Of a stretch of 64,000 bases of DNA, positions 26,793 to 35,756 are shown one piece after another. How positions within the stretch are numbered: the first letter of the stretch is position 1; the number at the start of each line of letters is the position of its first letter. The DNA is from an uncultured Prevotellaceae bacterium (GTDB lineage Bacteria; Bacteroidota; Bacteroidia; Bacteroidales; Muribaculaceae), in the NCBI GenBank assembly GCA_947169265.1, contig CAMVPC010000001.1, positions 62,001 through 126,000 on the forward strand, given 5' to 3'. The translations under genes and the position numbers were made by a program. The notes beneath the pieces are model-generated. The model was not told the DNA's origin. It searched no databases and saw only the letters and a list, made by a program, of their open reading frames with translations.

Positions 26793-29402
26793 TCACCCCA
26801 CCCCAAGCTTCCCCAAACGCATAATTATCGCAGTCCGACTTCTCCCCATTTTTTCAGCTATCTCCTTGATACTTTTCCCTTCATGATATAGTGTCAGCAG
26901 GAACCTATCGGCAGCAGGTGTCCATCTTTTGTTGGCATTAGGTGTTTTGACATAACTCTCCTGTGTTACTTTGTCTGGGTGCATGAATTCATTGACAAAA
27001 ACCGATGGGCGATGTCGGTCATAGAGCACCACCGTTTCAATCCTCGCCCGCGTAATCGCCACATAGAAAAGACGCCGCTCTTCGGCATAAGGGAATTGCT
27101 CTCCTTTCGTTAACAGATGCTCAAGGACCGGGTCATCGCTCACCATGGAAGGGAAACCGTAAATGTCTTTATTACATTGCAAAATTATCACATAATCAGC
27201 CTCAAGCCCTTTTGACTTGTGGACAGTAAGAAACTCAATTCTCCTATTGCCTATAACATAATAGGAATGTCCGTTTTCCTTCACCGATTTATAAGCACCT
27301 GAAAGATAGCAATCATCAAAAGAATATCGGCCCAACAGCAAAATGGACTTATCGGAAGGTACTGTCGCAACTATTTGGTCAATTATGCCACAATAGTTAC
27401 TTTCTTCATAAGAACAAAAATACAATCCCGTTTTTGCGTTTGTTCTATGGGGCCGAATACTTTTTGAAATTTGCGCACCATTTCGCTCAATAAACTGCGA
27501 CGAAAGGCTTACAAGAGGTTCTCCGAAACGATAAGTGGTCTCAATATTGTTTATTTCGGTCGGTCCAAAATAGGCCGAGAATTGACTGAACAACAACATG
27601 TCGCTTCCCGAAAAACGGTATATAGATTGCCAATCATCGCCCACACAAAACAGTTTTGCAGGGGGATTGCCCTCACGCAGGGCTTTCAGAAAAAGGTACC
27701 GGTCAATCGATATATCTTGGAATTCATCAACGATAATATAACTGTAAGACACACACTTTGCCGTTTGGCACAACTTTGTGGCCCATATGATGGCATCGGT
27801 AAAATCAATCTCTCCTTTGAGATTTAATACTTCAATATATCGCTCAAACGCAGGTTGAAAGATCCTTTTAATGACAAATATACTTCTTTCGTCATTCAAA
27901 TGATTCAAATGAGACATAATCTCTTGAATGCTTTTACAACTCGACTTCAATAAAGCGGCAAAAGTCACAACAAGACGAATGAAGGCTTTTTCTCGCTGAC
28001 TATTCTTGGGTAGAAGCATGGCATACAGTTCCTCCTCGGTTTTCATTTTAAGTGGCACGCCTGCCTCAGCTAACATTTTACACAAATTCTCTCTAAATGT
28101 TTGATAATGGAAATCAGCACTTGATGTCTCTAAAAGTGTGGTGCCATATTTCTCATGCACATTTCTTTTCCATGTGATACCATCTCCATATTTCTTGTTA
28201 GCTTCCTCGTAGGAGATCCCTTTTTCTTTTGCAAACCAAGACGGCACCATTTCGTGTTCATCTACCGCAAAGTGTTCCAAATAAATACGTTTTTGCTGCC
28301 CACCCTTCTCATAATATAATGAGAAATCGGGCTTGTACTGGGAATGCATTTCATCGGCAACCACATACTCATAGGGCTCCTCATAGCGGAATTTCACGCC
28401 TAAAGAAGATAAGACAAAACAAATAGTACTTTCCTGCATACTTTTTACATAAATATCGTTTCCATCCATATCGGGCAACAAAGCTTTAATGCGAGCTTGC
28501 TTTTGCTGCGACAACTCTTCACGCTTCTTTTGTTCGCTACGTTCCTGCTTGTTTTGATAGACTTGATAATCCACAAAATATTTGATTATTGCCTCCTGAA
28601 AACTTTTATCACGAAGTAACTCATGGTATATTCTTATAAATAACGCATCAATCTTATCGCAAATGCTTGGTTTTATATGTGTCACCTGCCCTATTAGGTC
28701 TAAAGCGAGTTTGTGGAATGTGTAACCCCTAAGCCCCGGCACCCCAACTCTCTCGGTCAGTTCTGCCGCCGACTTATTGGTATAGCTAATCAATAATATC
28801 TTTTGCGGGTCTATTCCTTTCCGTTCTATTAAATACTTCACTTTACCGACTATCGAGGATGTCTTTCCACTTCCTGCGCTGCTCACCACAAGACAATTAT
28901 CCTCTTCCGACACAATAGCACGTCTCTGCTGCTCGTCAAGTGGATATTCTAGACAACTGTCGAAAAACTCACGGTTTTGAGCCATGCGCTCTTTTAGGAT
29001 CATTTCATTGTGTTGTCTCACTTGCTGGTGAATTGAGTTATAATCATTTATCAGCCCCACCATCCACGTTGGTGGTGTTATTCGGAAAGTGTTATATTTC
29101 TTCCACAGGGCGCAAGCATTCGCGACAATGGAGCTATAGAATGTTGTAATAACATCTATCTCACACGCAGTTACGACACAGTCAGCAAGACTATGCCCCA
29201 ATATTGCTCCAAAATTTGCAAGTTTAATCTCGCCCAATGCCAAATAATCGACTTGTAACTGGGATGCATTTTTGTTAAGCCACCCAATTTTAAGCTTACG
29301 GATCATCCTCGTCATCATGTATAAAATGATGGCAACAATGATAACAGAGCCAACTATATAAATGATTTTCAATATTAGAAATGCAAATAACAAACTTACC
29401 AT
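26793..29402 (-). CDS. Membrane-anchored UvrD/HelD-like superfamily 1 helicase
   Basis: 869 aa. Residues of about 5-30 form a transmembrane helix (LFAFLILKIIYIVGSVIIVAII). Walker A is SSAGSGKTSS with K180. Later SF1 motifs include IIVDEFQDIS (motif II), GDDWQSIYRFSG (III), TYRFGEPL (IV), TVHKSKGLEADYVI (V) and RRLFYVAITRAR (VI). Between them lies an insert with YKPDFSLYYEKGG ... YLEHFA, reminiscent of the nuclease-like insert in helicase IV relatives. The C-terminus RWTPAADRFLLTLYHEGKSI is a Myb/HTH-like tail. A membrane-tethered helicase is unusual and might act on incoming DNA. It is AT-rich relative to its neighbours. Confidence 0.88.
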   Translation of the reverse strand: MVSLLFAFLILKIIYIVGSVIIVAIILYMMTRMIRKLKIGWLNKNASQLQVDYLALGEIKLANFGAILGHSLADCVVTACEIDVITTFYSSIVANACALWKKYNTFRITPPTWMVGLINDYNSIHQQVRQHNEMILKERMAQNREFFDSCLEYPLDEQQRRAIVSEEDNCLVVSSAGSGKTSSIVGKVKYLIERKGIDPQKILLISYTNKSAAELTERVGVPGLRGYTFHKLALDLIGQVTHIKPSICDKIDALFIRIYHELLRDKSFQEAIIKYFVDYQVYQNKQERSEQKKREELSQQKQARIKALLPDMDGNDIYVKSMQESTICFVLSSLGVKFRYEEPYEYVVADEMHSQYKPDFSLYYEKGGQQKRIYLEHFAVDEHEMVPSWFAKEKGISYEEANKKYGDGITWKRNVHEKYGTTLLETSSADFHYQTFRENLCKMLAEAGVPLKMKTEEELYAMLLPKNSQREKAFIRLVVTFAALLKSSCKSIQEIMSHLNHLNDERSIFVIKRIFQPAFERYIEVLNLKGEIDFTDAIIWATKLCQTAKCVSYSYIIVDEFQDISIDRYLFLKALREGNPPAKLFCVGDDWQSIYRFSGSDMLLFSQFSAYFGPTEINNIETTYRFGEPLVSLSSQFIERNGAQISKSIRPHRTNAKTGLYFCSYEESNYCGIIDQIVATVPSDKSILLLGRYSFDDCYLSGAYKSVKENGHSYYVIGNRRIEFLTVHKSKGLEADYVIILQCNKDIYGFPSMVSDDPVLEHLLTKGEQFPYAEERRLFYVAITRARIETVVLYDRHRPSVFVNEFMHPDKVTQESYVKTPNANKRWTPAADRFLLTLYHEGKSIKEIAEKMGRSRTAIIMRLGKLGVG

Positions 29403-29591
29403 AAAAAGTCATAAAAACTTATCGATAATTAATTTTATCAATATAACCTTAAGACTTCGTGGCAAAGTTAATGAATTTTCCCGAAATTCAAATATAAAGT
29501 GGGCATATTTGACTTTGTGAAAACGCATAAACTGGTTGATTTTTAATAATCGTTTTTAAAATGTCCGGTAAGCAGGCCATGTAAAAGTTTT

Positions 29592-29623
29592 TTTGGGGGA
29601 TTTAAAGTTTTTTTGTAAATTTG
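29592..29623 (+). promoter_or_regulatory. Consensus promoter of the nqr operon
   Basis: -33 TTTG at 29592-29595 and -7 TAAATTTG at 29616-29623 with a 20-bp spacer, about 54 bp upstream of the nqrA ATG at 29678. The full consensus fits a strongly expressed operon. Confidence 0.85.
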
Positions 29624-29677
29624 CACGTTTAATGAGTTTATTATACGAATTAATTATCATCAAGTATATTAACATCA

Positions 29678-31000
29678 ATGGCATTAATCAAACTTAAACG
29701 AGGTTATGACCTTAACCTCAAGGGTAAAGTCGAGAGCAACGAGGTGACCGAGGCGCGCGCGCGTCTGGTGGCCGTGGTGCCCGACGATTTCCACGGCGTG
29801 GTGCCCCGCATGGACAAGAAGGCGGGCGATCACGTGGTGGCGGGCGAGACGCTCTATCACGACAAGACCCATGAGCAAATCAAAGTCACCGCGCCGGTGA
29901 GCGGCACTCTGAAGGAGGTGGTGCGCGGCGAGCGTCGCAAAATTCTTGCTGTGGTCATCGAGCCCGACGGGAATGGCGACAGCCGCACATTCGACACCAA
30001 GAACACCATCAAGGAGTTGCTGCTTGAGAGCGGCCTGTGGGCAATGATGCGCCAGCGTCCTTATGACGTGGTGCCCAATCCCGAGGCGCGTCCGCGCGAC
30101 ATCTTTGTGACGGCCTTCGACTCGGCGCCGCTGGCTCCCTCGCTGGTGGCCTTGCTGGGCGATGACGTCAAGTATGTGGCGCGCGGTGTGGAGGCGCTCA
30201 AGACGCTCACGCTGGGCGATGTGTATATCGGTTGCCGTCCCGGTGAAACAGTGGAGGCGCCGCAAGCGGTTGTCAATACCTTTGCCGGCCCTCATCCGGC
30301 CGGAAACGCGGGCGTTCAGGCGGCCAACGTGAAACCGGTGAATAAGGGCGACACGGTGTGGACGCTCGACATCGTCACCGTGGCGCGCCTGGGTAAACTG
30401 CTGGCTACCGGCAAGCTCGACTGCACCACCACTGTGGCCGTCACCGGCAGCGAGGTGAAAGAGCCCAAGCTGGTGCGCACCGTCATGGGCTGTGCCGTGG
30501 GCGACTTGCTGGCCGATAATCTGGCCGATAACGACAAGGAGAAACGCATCATCAGCGGTAATGTGCTCACGGGCGAGCACGTGGCCGGGGACGGCTTCCT
30601 GCGCGCCCCTTACCGCCAACTCACCGTCATCCCCGAGGTGGCCAAGCGCGACGAGTTCATGGGATGGGCCTCGCTCAGCCCCAAGAAGTTCAGCGTGCAC
30701 CGCACGTTCATGAGCTGGATGTGCGGCAAGAAGGAACGTGAGCTCGACGCCAAGCTCAACGGCGGCGAGCGCGCCATCGTGATGTGTGGTGAATATGACC
30801 GCATGTTGCCCATGGACATCTATAGCGAGTTCCTCATCAAGGCTATCATCGCCTTTGACATCGACAAGATGGAACAACTGGGCATTTACGAGGTGGCTCC
30901 CGAGGACTTCGCGTTGGCCGAGTTTGCCGACACGAGCAAACTCGAGCTGCAACGCATCGTGCGCGAGGGTCTCGACCGGATGCGTGCCGAGATGGAGTGA
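29678..31000 (+). CDS. nqrA: Na+-translocating NADH:quinone reductase subunit A
   Basis: 440 aa peripheral subunit of the sodium-pumping NADH:quinone oxidoreductase, contacting NqrB at the quinone site. Family features include the N-terminal IKLKRGYDLNLKG, the lipoyl-like PRMDKKAGDHVVAGETLYHDK segment, NTFAGPHPAGNAGVQ and the C-terminal MPMDIYSEFLIKAI. First gene of nqrABCDEF; the promoter is at 29592-29623. Confidence 0.97.
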   Translation: MALIKLKRGYDLNLKGKVESNEVTEARARLVAVVPDDFHGVVPRMDKKAGDHVVAGETLYHDKTHEQIKVTAPVSGTLKEVVRGERRKILAVVIEPDGNGDSRTFDTKNTIKELLLESGLWAMMRQRPYDVVPNPEARPRDIFVTAFDSAPLAPSLVALLGDDVKYVARGVEALKTLTLGDVYIGCRPGETVEAPQAVVNTFAGPHPAGNAGVQAANVKPVNKGDTVWTLDIVTVARLGKLLATGKLDCTTTVAVTGSEVKEPKLVRTVMGCAVGDLLADNLADNDKEKRIISGNVLTGEHVAGDGFLRAPYRQLTVIPEVAKRDEFMGWASLSPKKFSVHRTFMSWMCGKKERELDAKLNGGERAIVMCGEYDRMLPMDIYSEFLIKAIIAFDIDKMEQLGIYEVAPEDFALAEFADTSKLELQRIVREGLDRMRAEME

Positions 31001-31079
31001 CGTGACGCGGAAAGGCAATCGCCTGTCGCGGCTCATTAAAAGAAACAAAGAATTAACAAACTAAACGACATAACACAAA

Positions 31080-32282
31080 GTGAAAGCATTAAGAAAATTC
31101 ATGGACAAACTCAAGCCTCACTTCCAGGAGGGAGGCCGGCTGGCCAAGTTGCAGTCGGTCTACGACGGAATGGAGACTTTTTTGTTCACGCCTAACACCA
31201 CGTCGCGCTCTGGAGTGCACGTTCACGACAGCAACGACCTCAAGCGCTCGATGATTACGGTGGTGGTAGCCCTGCTGCCGTGCTTGCTCATGGCCATGCT
31301 CAACACGGGCCACCAGCACTTCCTGGCGCTGGGAGTCGAGGCCGGCTGGGGCGAGAAGTTCCTCTTCGGCCTGCTGGCCATGTTGCCGGTGATAGTGGTG
31401 AGCTATGGCGTGGGCCTGGGTATCGAGTTCATCGGTGCGCAAATCCACCACAAGGAAATCCAGGAGGGCTTCCTGGTGACGGGTATCCTGATACCCCTCA
31501 TCGCGCCCATCAACACCCCGCTGTGGATGACGGCGGTAGCCACGGCCTTCGCTGTCATCTTTGCCAAGGAGGTGTTTGGTGGCACGGGAATGAACATATT
31601 TAATGTGGCCTTAGTCACGCGCGCGTTCCTCTTTTTCGCTTATCCTGGCGAAATGAGCGGCGACAAGGCCTTTATCAAGGTCGACAGCGCGCTGGGCTAT
31701 GGCGGGAGCATGGAGCAACAGGCCGCCGACGCTTTTAGCGGCGCCACGCCGCTGGGCCATGTGGTAACGGGCGACATGGGCAACCTGCCGTCGCTCTACG
31801 ACGCTTTTGTGGGCTTTATCCCCGGCTCGCCCGGCGAGACATCGATGATAGCCATCCTCATCGGCGCGGCCATCCTGCTCTTCACGGGCGTGGCCTCTTG
31901 GAGGGTGATGGTGAGCGTGTTTGCCGGCGGTGCCGCCATGGCGGCGCTGGCCCACGGCTTCTCTACGCCCACTTATGGCGCGTCGCTTCTCGACGTTCCC
32001 ACACAGCTGTGCCTGGGCGGCTTCGCCTTTGCCGCCGTGTTTATGGCCACCGACCCGGTGACAGGCGCCCGCACGCGCACCGGGCAGTATATTTACGGCT
32101 TCTTGATTGGTGTGCTGGCCATCCTCATCCGCACCTACAACAGCGGCTATCCCGAGGGTGCCATGCTCGCGGTGTTGCTGATGAACGCGTTCGCGCCGCT
32201 CATCGACTATTGTGTGGTGCAAGTGAACATCAGGCGTCGCCTGCGCCGGTCGCGCGCCACCAAGCCCGAGGTACAAATATAA
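31080..32282 (+). CDS. nqrB: Na+-translocating NADH:quinone reductase subunit B
   Basis: 400 aa polytopic membrane subunit with about ten helices. The covalent FMN attachment threonine T223 lies in DAFSGATPLG, the SGAT motif. A GTG at 31080 is used as start (GTGAAAGCATTAAG), giving MKALRKFMDK as in homologues; no suitable ATG lies near. The riboflavin site and the sodium path lie in this subunit. Confidence 0.97.
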   Translation: MKALRKFMDKLKPHFQEGGRLAKLQSVYDGMETFLFTPNTTSRSGVHVHDSNDLKRSMITVVVALLPCLLMAMLNTGHQHFLALGVEAGWGEKFLFGLLAMLPVIVVSYGVGLGIEFIGAQIHHKEIQEGFLVTGILIPLIAPINTPLWMTAVATAFAVIFAKEVFGGTGMNIFNVALVTRAFLFFAYPGEMSGDKAFIKVDSALGYGGSMEQQAADAFSGATPLGHVVTGDMGNLPSLYDAFVGFIPGSPGETSMIAILIGAAILLFTGVASWRVMVSVFAGGAAMAALAHGFSTPTYGASLLDVPTQLCLGGFAFAAVFMATDPVTGARTRTGQYIYGFLIGVLAILIRTYNSGYPEGAMLAVLLMNAFAPLIDYCVVQVNIRRRLRRSRATKPEVQI

Positions 32283-32301
32283 AACGAAGGAGGACACGAC
32301 A

Positions 32302-33042
32302 ATGAACAAGAATAGTAACACTTATCAAATCCTCTATGCCGCCATCATGGTCATTGTGGTGGGGGCCGTGCTGGCTTTGGTGGCCACCTCGCTCAAGCCC
32401 CGCCAGCAGGAGAATATCGCCAACGACACGCGCAAGCAAATCCTGAGCGCCATCCACCAGACGGCGCCGGCCGACGACCAGGTGGAAGCTACCTTCAACA
32501 AGTTTATCGTGCGCGACTACCTCGTCGACACTACGGGTGCCATCGTCGACACGACGCGCAACTGCGCCTTCGACGTGAACATGAAAACCAACGTCAAGGA
32601 GGCGCAGCCCAAACTGCCCGTCTTTGAGGCTCGCGTGGACGGCGCCACGAAATACATCATCCCGATGTATGGCGCTGGACTGTGGGGTCCCATCTGGGGA
32701 TATGTCGCCATCAACGATGACGGCCACACCATCTATGGAGCTTATTTCTCGCACAGTAGCGAGACGCCGGGCCTTGGCGCCGAAATCGAAAACGCGCCGT
32801 TCCAGGACCGTTTCAAGGACAAGTCGTTGCGCTACGAGAACGGCGCTGTCGTGGCTCCCAGCGTAATGAAAAAAGCCGCTAACGGCGACGAAATTGACGC
32901 CGTGACGGGTGCCACCATCACGAGCAAGGGCGTCGACGCGATGTTCAAGAAATGCCTGGCGCCTTATGCCGCGTTCCTGGCCACGAAAGGTGGCGCGTGT
33001 GACAAGCCGGCGTGTGACAAGCAAAGTGAATGTGGAAAGTAA
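32302..33042 (+). CDS. nqrC: Na+-translocating NADH:quinone reductase subunit C
   Basis: 246 aa, one N-terminal membrane helix and an FMN-binding periplasmic domain. The covalent FMN threonine T205 is in DAVTGATITSKG. The other family signature PGLGAEIENAPFQDRFKDK is present. The C-terminal tail has three cysteines (GGACDKPACDKQSECGK), which is unusual and could bind metal or be a dispensable extension. It lies 19 bp after nqrB. Confidence 0.96.
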   Translation: MNKNSNTYQILYAAIMVIVVGAVLALVATSLKPRQQENIANDTRKQILSAIHQTAPADDQVEATFNKFIVRDYLVDTTGAIVDTTRNCAFDVNMKTNVKEAQPKLPVFEARVDGATKYIIPMYGAGLWGPIWGYVAINDDGHTIYGAYFSHSSETPGLGAEIENAPFQDRFKDKSLRYENGAVVAPSVMKKAANGDEIDAVTGATITSKGVDAMFKKCLAPYAAFLATKGGACDKPACDKQSECGK

Positions 33043-33062
33043 CCCTCTTAAACTCGAAGATT

Positions 33063-33692
33063 ATGCTATCAAAACGAAATAAAGAAGTACTCTTCAACCC
33101 TTTGTCGAAAGATAATCCGGTGCTTGTGCAGATACTCGGTATCTGCTCGGCGCTGGCCGTGACGGTGAAACTCGAGCCGGCCATCGTGATGGGCCTCTCG
33201 GTGATTGTGGTGCTCGCCTGCAGCAATGTCATCATTTCGCTGATGAGGAAAACCATTCCCACTTCAATACGCATCATCGTGCAGCTCGTTGTTGTGGCCG
33301 CACTCGTGATTATGGTGCAACAATTCTTGCAGGCTTTCAGCTACGACGTGAGCAAGCAGCTGAGCGTTTTCGTGGGCTTGATTATCACTAACTGTATTCT
33401 CATGGGACGCCTCGAGGCTTTCGCCCTGAGCAACAAGCCGTGGCCCTCGTTCCTCGACGGGGTGGGCAATGGCCTGGGTTACATGATAGTGCTGGTGATA
33501 GTGGCCTTCTTCCGCGAGTTGCTGGGCAGTGGCACGCTTTTTGGCCTGCAGGTCATTCCCCAGTGGTGCTACGAACACGGCTACATGAACAACGGCCTGA
33601 TGATATTGCCGCCTATGGCGCTCATCACCGCGGCCTGCATCATTTGGGTGCATCGCTCGCGCAACAAAGACTTGCAAGAGAACAACAAATGA
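33063..33692 (+). CDS. nqrD: Na+-translocating NADH:quinone reductase subunit D
   Basis: 209 aa, six-helix membrane subunit related to RnfE/NqrE. The start MLSKRNKEVLFNPLSKDNPV at 33063 matches homologues; an earlier in-frame ATG at 33030 overlaps nqrC and is not used. The helices carry the conserved cysteine segment VVLACSNVIIS and TNCILMGRLEAFALSN, which help hold an intramembrane Fe-S cluster with NqrE. Confidence 0.96.
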   Translation: MLSKRNKEVLFNPLSKDNPVLVQILGICSALAVTVKLEPAIVMGLSVIVVLACSNVIISLMRKTIPTSIRIIVQLVVVAALVIMVQQFLQAFSYDVSKQLSVFVGLIITNCILMGRLEAFALSNKPWPSFLDGVGNGLGYMIVLVIVAFFRELLGSGTLFGLQVIPQWCYEHGYMNNGLMILPPMALITAACIIWVHRSRNKDLQENNK

Positions 33693-33720
33693 GAGGCTCG
33701 TGACTAAAAACTGAGAAACT

Positions 33721-34317
33721 ATGGAACATTTGAATTTATTCGTAAAGTCGATATTCATCGACAACATGATATTTGCTTACTTCCTGGGAATGTGCTCTTA
33801 CCTGGCCGTTTCCAAGAACGTGAAAACGGCGTTGGGTCTCGGATCGGCGGTGACGTTCATGCTCGTCGTCACGATACCGCTCAACTACCTGCTCGACAAG
33901 TATGTCCTTCAGGAGGGCGCCCTCATCGAGGGCGTGGACCTGGGTTTCCTGGGCCTCATCCTGTTTATCGCCGTCATTGCCAGCGCCACACAGCTCGTCG
34001 AGATGGTCGTTGAGAAGTTTGCCCCGGCCCTGTATAACTCGCTGGGCATCTTCCTGCCGCTCATCGCTGTCAACTGCGCCATCCTGGGCGGCGCCCTGTT
34101 CATGCAGCAGCGCGAGTTTGGCGGCGTGGGCGAGGCTACCGTCTATGGCCTGGGCTCGGGCCTGGGCTGGCTGCTCGCCATCGTGGGCCTCGCGGCCATT
34201 CGCGAGAAAATCGCTTACAGCAACATTCCGCCGGCGCTGCGCGGCGTGGGCATTACGTTTATCATTACGGGCCTCATGGGCATCGCCTTCATGAGCTTCC
34301 TGGGAATTAAACTCTAA
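33721..34317 (+). CDS. nqrE: Na+-translocating NADH:quinone reductase subunit E
   Basis: 198 aa, six-helix membrane subunit. The motifs [21 protein letters not shown] and [17 protein letters not shown] supply the conserved cysteines of the intramembrane iron centre shared with NqrD. Normal length, in operon order 28 bp after nqrD. Confidence 0.97.
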   Translation: MEHLNLFVKSIFIDNMIFAYFLGMCSYLAVSKNVKTALGLGSAVTFMLVVTIPLNYLLDKYVLQEGALIEGVDLGFLGLILFIAVIASATQLVEMVVEKFAPALYNSLGIFLPLIAVNCAILGGALFMQQREFGGVGEATVYGLGSGLGWLLAIVGLAAIREKIAYSNIPPALRGVGITFIITGLMGIAFMSFLGIKL

Positions 34318-34322
34318 CCTAC

Positions 34323-35621
34323 ATGACAACGACAATGATACTATTAAGTAATGTGACCGATACCGTGCTCGTGGGGTCGGGCGTGTTTCTCGCCCTCACC
34401 CTCCTGCTCGTGATAATCCTACTCACCGCTAAGCACTACCTCGTGCCCTCGGGAAAGGTGAAAATCAGCATCAATGGCGGCAAGAAAGAGGTGGAGGTGA
34501 ACACCGGCGGCACCCTGCTCAACGCGCTGCACAGCCAGGGCGTGATGCTCTCAAGCGCCTGCGGCGGCAAGGGTAGCTGCGGCCAGTGCAAGGTGCAAGT
34601 GGTCGAGGGCGGTGGCGACATCCTTCCCACCGAGGTCGTCCACTTCTCGCGCAAGGAGCAGCAGGCCCACTGGCGCCTGGGCTGCCAAGTGAAAGTGAAA
34701 GACAACCTTGCTATTGAGGTCCCCGACTCGGTGCTCGAGGTCAAGGAATATGAGTGCACCGTGGTGAGCAACAAGCTCGTGTCCTCATTTATCAAAGAGT
34801 TCATCGTGGCTCTTCCGCCGGGCGAGCACATGGATTTCATCCCCGGCTCTTACGCCCAAATCCGCATCCCCGAGTTTGAGATGGACTACGATAAGGATAT
34901 CGACAAGGAGTCGCTGGGCGAGTACCTGCCAACGTGGGAAAAATATGACATGTTCTCGCTCAAGTGCCGCAACACCGAGCCCACTGTGAGAGCTTACTCC
35001 ATGGCCAACTATCCCGCCGAGGGTGACCGCTTCATGCTCACCGTGCGCATCGCCACGCCGCCCTTCAAGCCCAAGGAGCAGGGCCCCGGCTTCCAGAACG
35101 TGATGCCCGGTATCGCCTCGAGCTACATCTTCACGCTCAAGCCCGGCGACAAGGTCATCATGAGCGGCCCTTATGGCGACTTCCATCCCATCTTCGACTC
35201 GAAGAAAGAGATGATTTGGGTGGGAGGTGGCGCTGGTATGGCTCCGCTGCGCGCGCAAATCATGCACATGACGCGCACCCTCAACTGCCGTGACCGCGAG
35301 ATGCACTACTTCTACGGCGCGCGCTCGCTGAGCGAGGTCTTCTATCTTGACGACTTCCTCGCCCTCGAGAAGGACTTCTCCAATTTCCACTTCCACCTGG
35401 CGCTCGACCGACCCGACCCCGTGGCCGACGAGGCCGGCGTGAAGTACACCCCGGGCTTCATCGCGCCCGTGATGCGCGACACCTACCTCGGCGCCCACGA
35501 GGCCCCCGAGGACTGCGAATACTACATGTGCGGCCCTGCTATGATGAGCAAGACGGTGAACGAGGTCCTCGACGCCCTGGGCGTCGACCCCTCTTCCATA
35601 CACTACGACAACTTCGGATAA
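34323..35621 (+). CDS. nqrF: Na+-translocating NADH:quinone reductase subunit F
   Basis: 432 aa NADH-oxidising subunit. An N-terminal membrane helix (about 15-36) is followed by a 2Fe-2S ferredoxin domain with ligands C80, C86, C89 and C121, then FAD binding (RAYSMANYP) and NADH binding (MIWVGGGAGMAPLR; YYMCGPAMM). It passes electrons from NADH through FAD and the 2Fe-2S centre into NqrC/B. Last gene of the operon, followed by a terminator at 35640-35680. Confidence 0.97.
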   Translation: MTTTMILLSNVTDTVLVGSGVFLALTLLLVIILLTAKHYLVPSGKVKISINGGKKEVEVNTGGTLLNALHSQGVMLSSACGGKGSCGQCKVQVVEGGGDILPTEVVHFSRKEQQAHWRLGCQVKVKDNLAIEVPDSVLEVKEYECTVVSNKLVSSFIKEFIVALPPGEHMDFIPGSYAQIRIPEFEMDYDKDIDKESLGEYLPTWEKYDMFSLKCRNTEPTVRAYSMANYPAEGDRFMLTVRIATPPFKPKEQGPGFQNVMPGIASSYIFTLKPGDKVIMSGPYGDFHPIFDSKKEMIWVGGGAGMAPLRAQIMHMTRTLNCRDREMHYFYGARSLSEVFYLDDFLALEKDFSNFHFHLALDRPDPVADEAGVKYTPGFIAPVMRDTYLGAHEAPEDCEYYMCGPAMMSKTVNEVLDALGVDPSSIHYDNFG

Positions 35622-35639
35622 AGAACACTACCTTCTACC

Positions 35640-35680
35640 ATCGGGTCGGTCCACTTGCGTGACCGGCCCGATATGTTTTT
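35640..35680 (+). terminator. Terminator of the nqr operon
   Basis: 12-bp stem (arms 35640-35651 and 35661-35672, one G.T pair) with a 9-base loop and a following ATGTTTTTATT, 18 bp past the nqrF stop. Confidence 0.85.
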
Positions 35681-35756
35681 ATTAGCTTCAGTGATTTATG
35701 GGTGATATACCTATTAGGACCCGGGATATTCCGGGGCCTTCAAAATAGAATGAATC

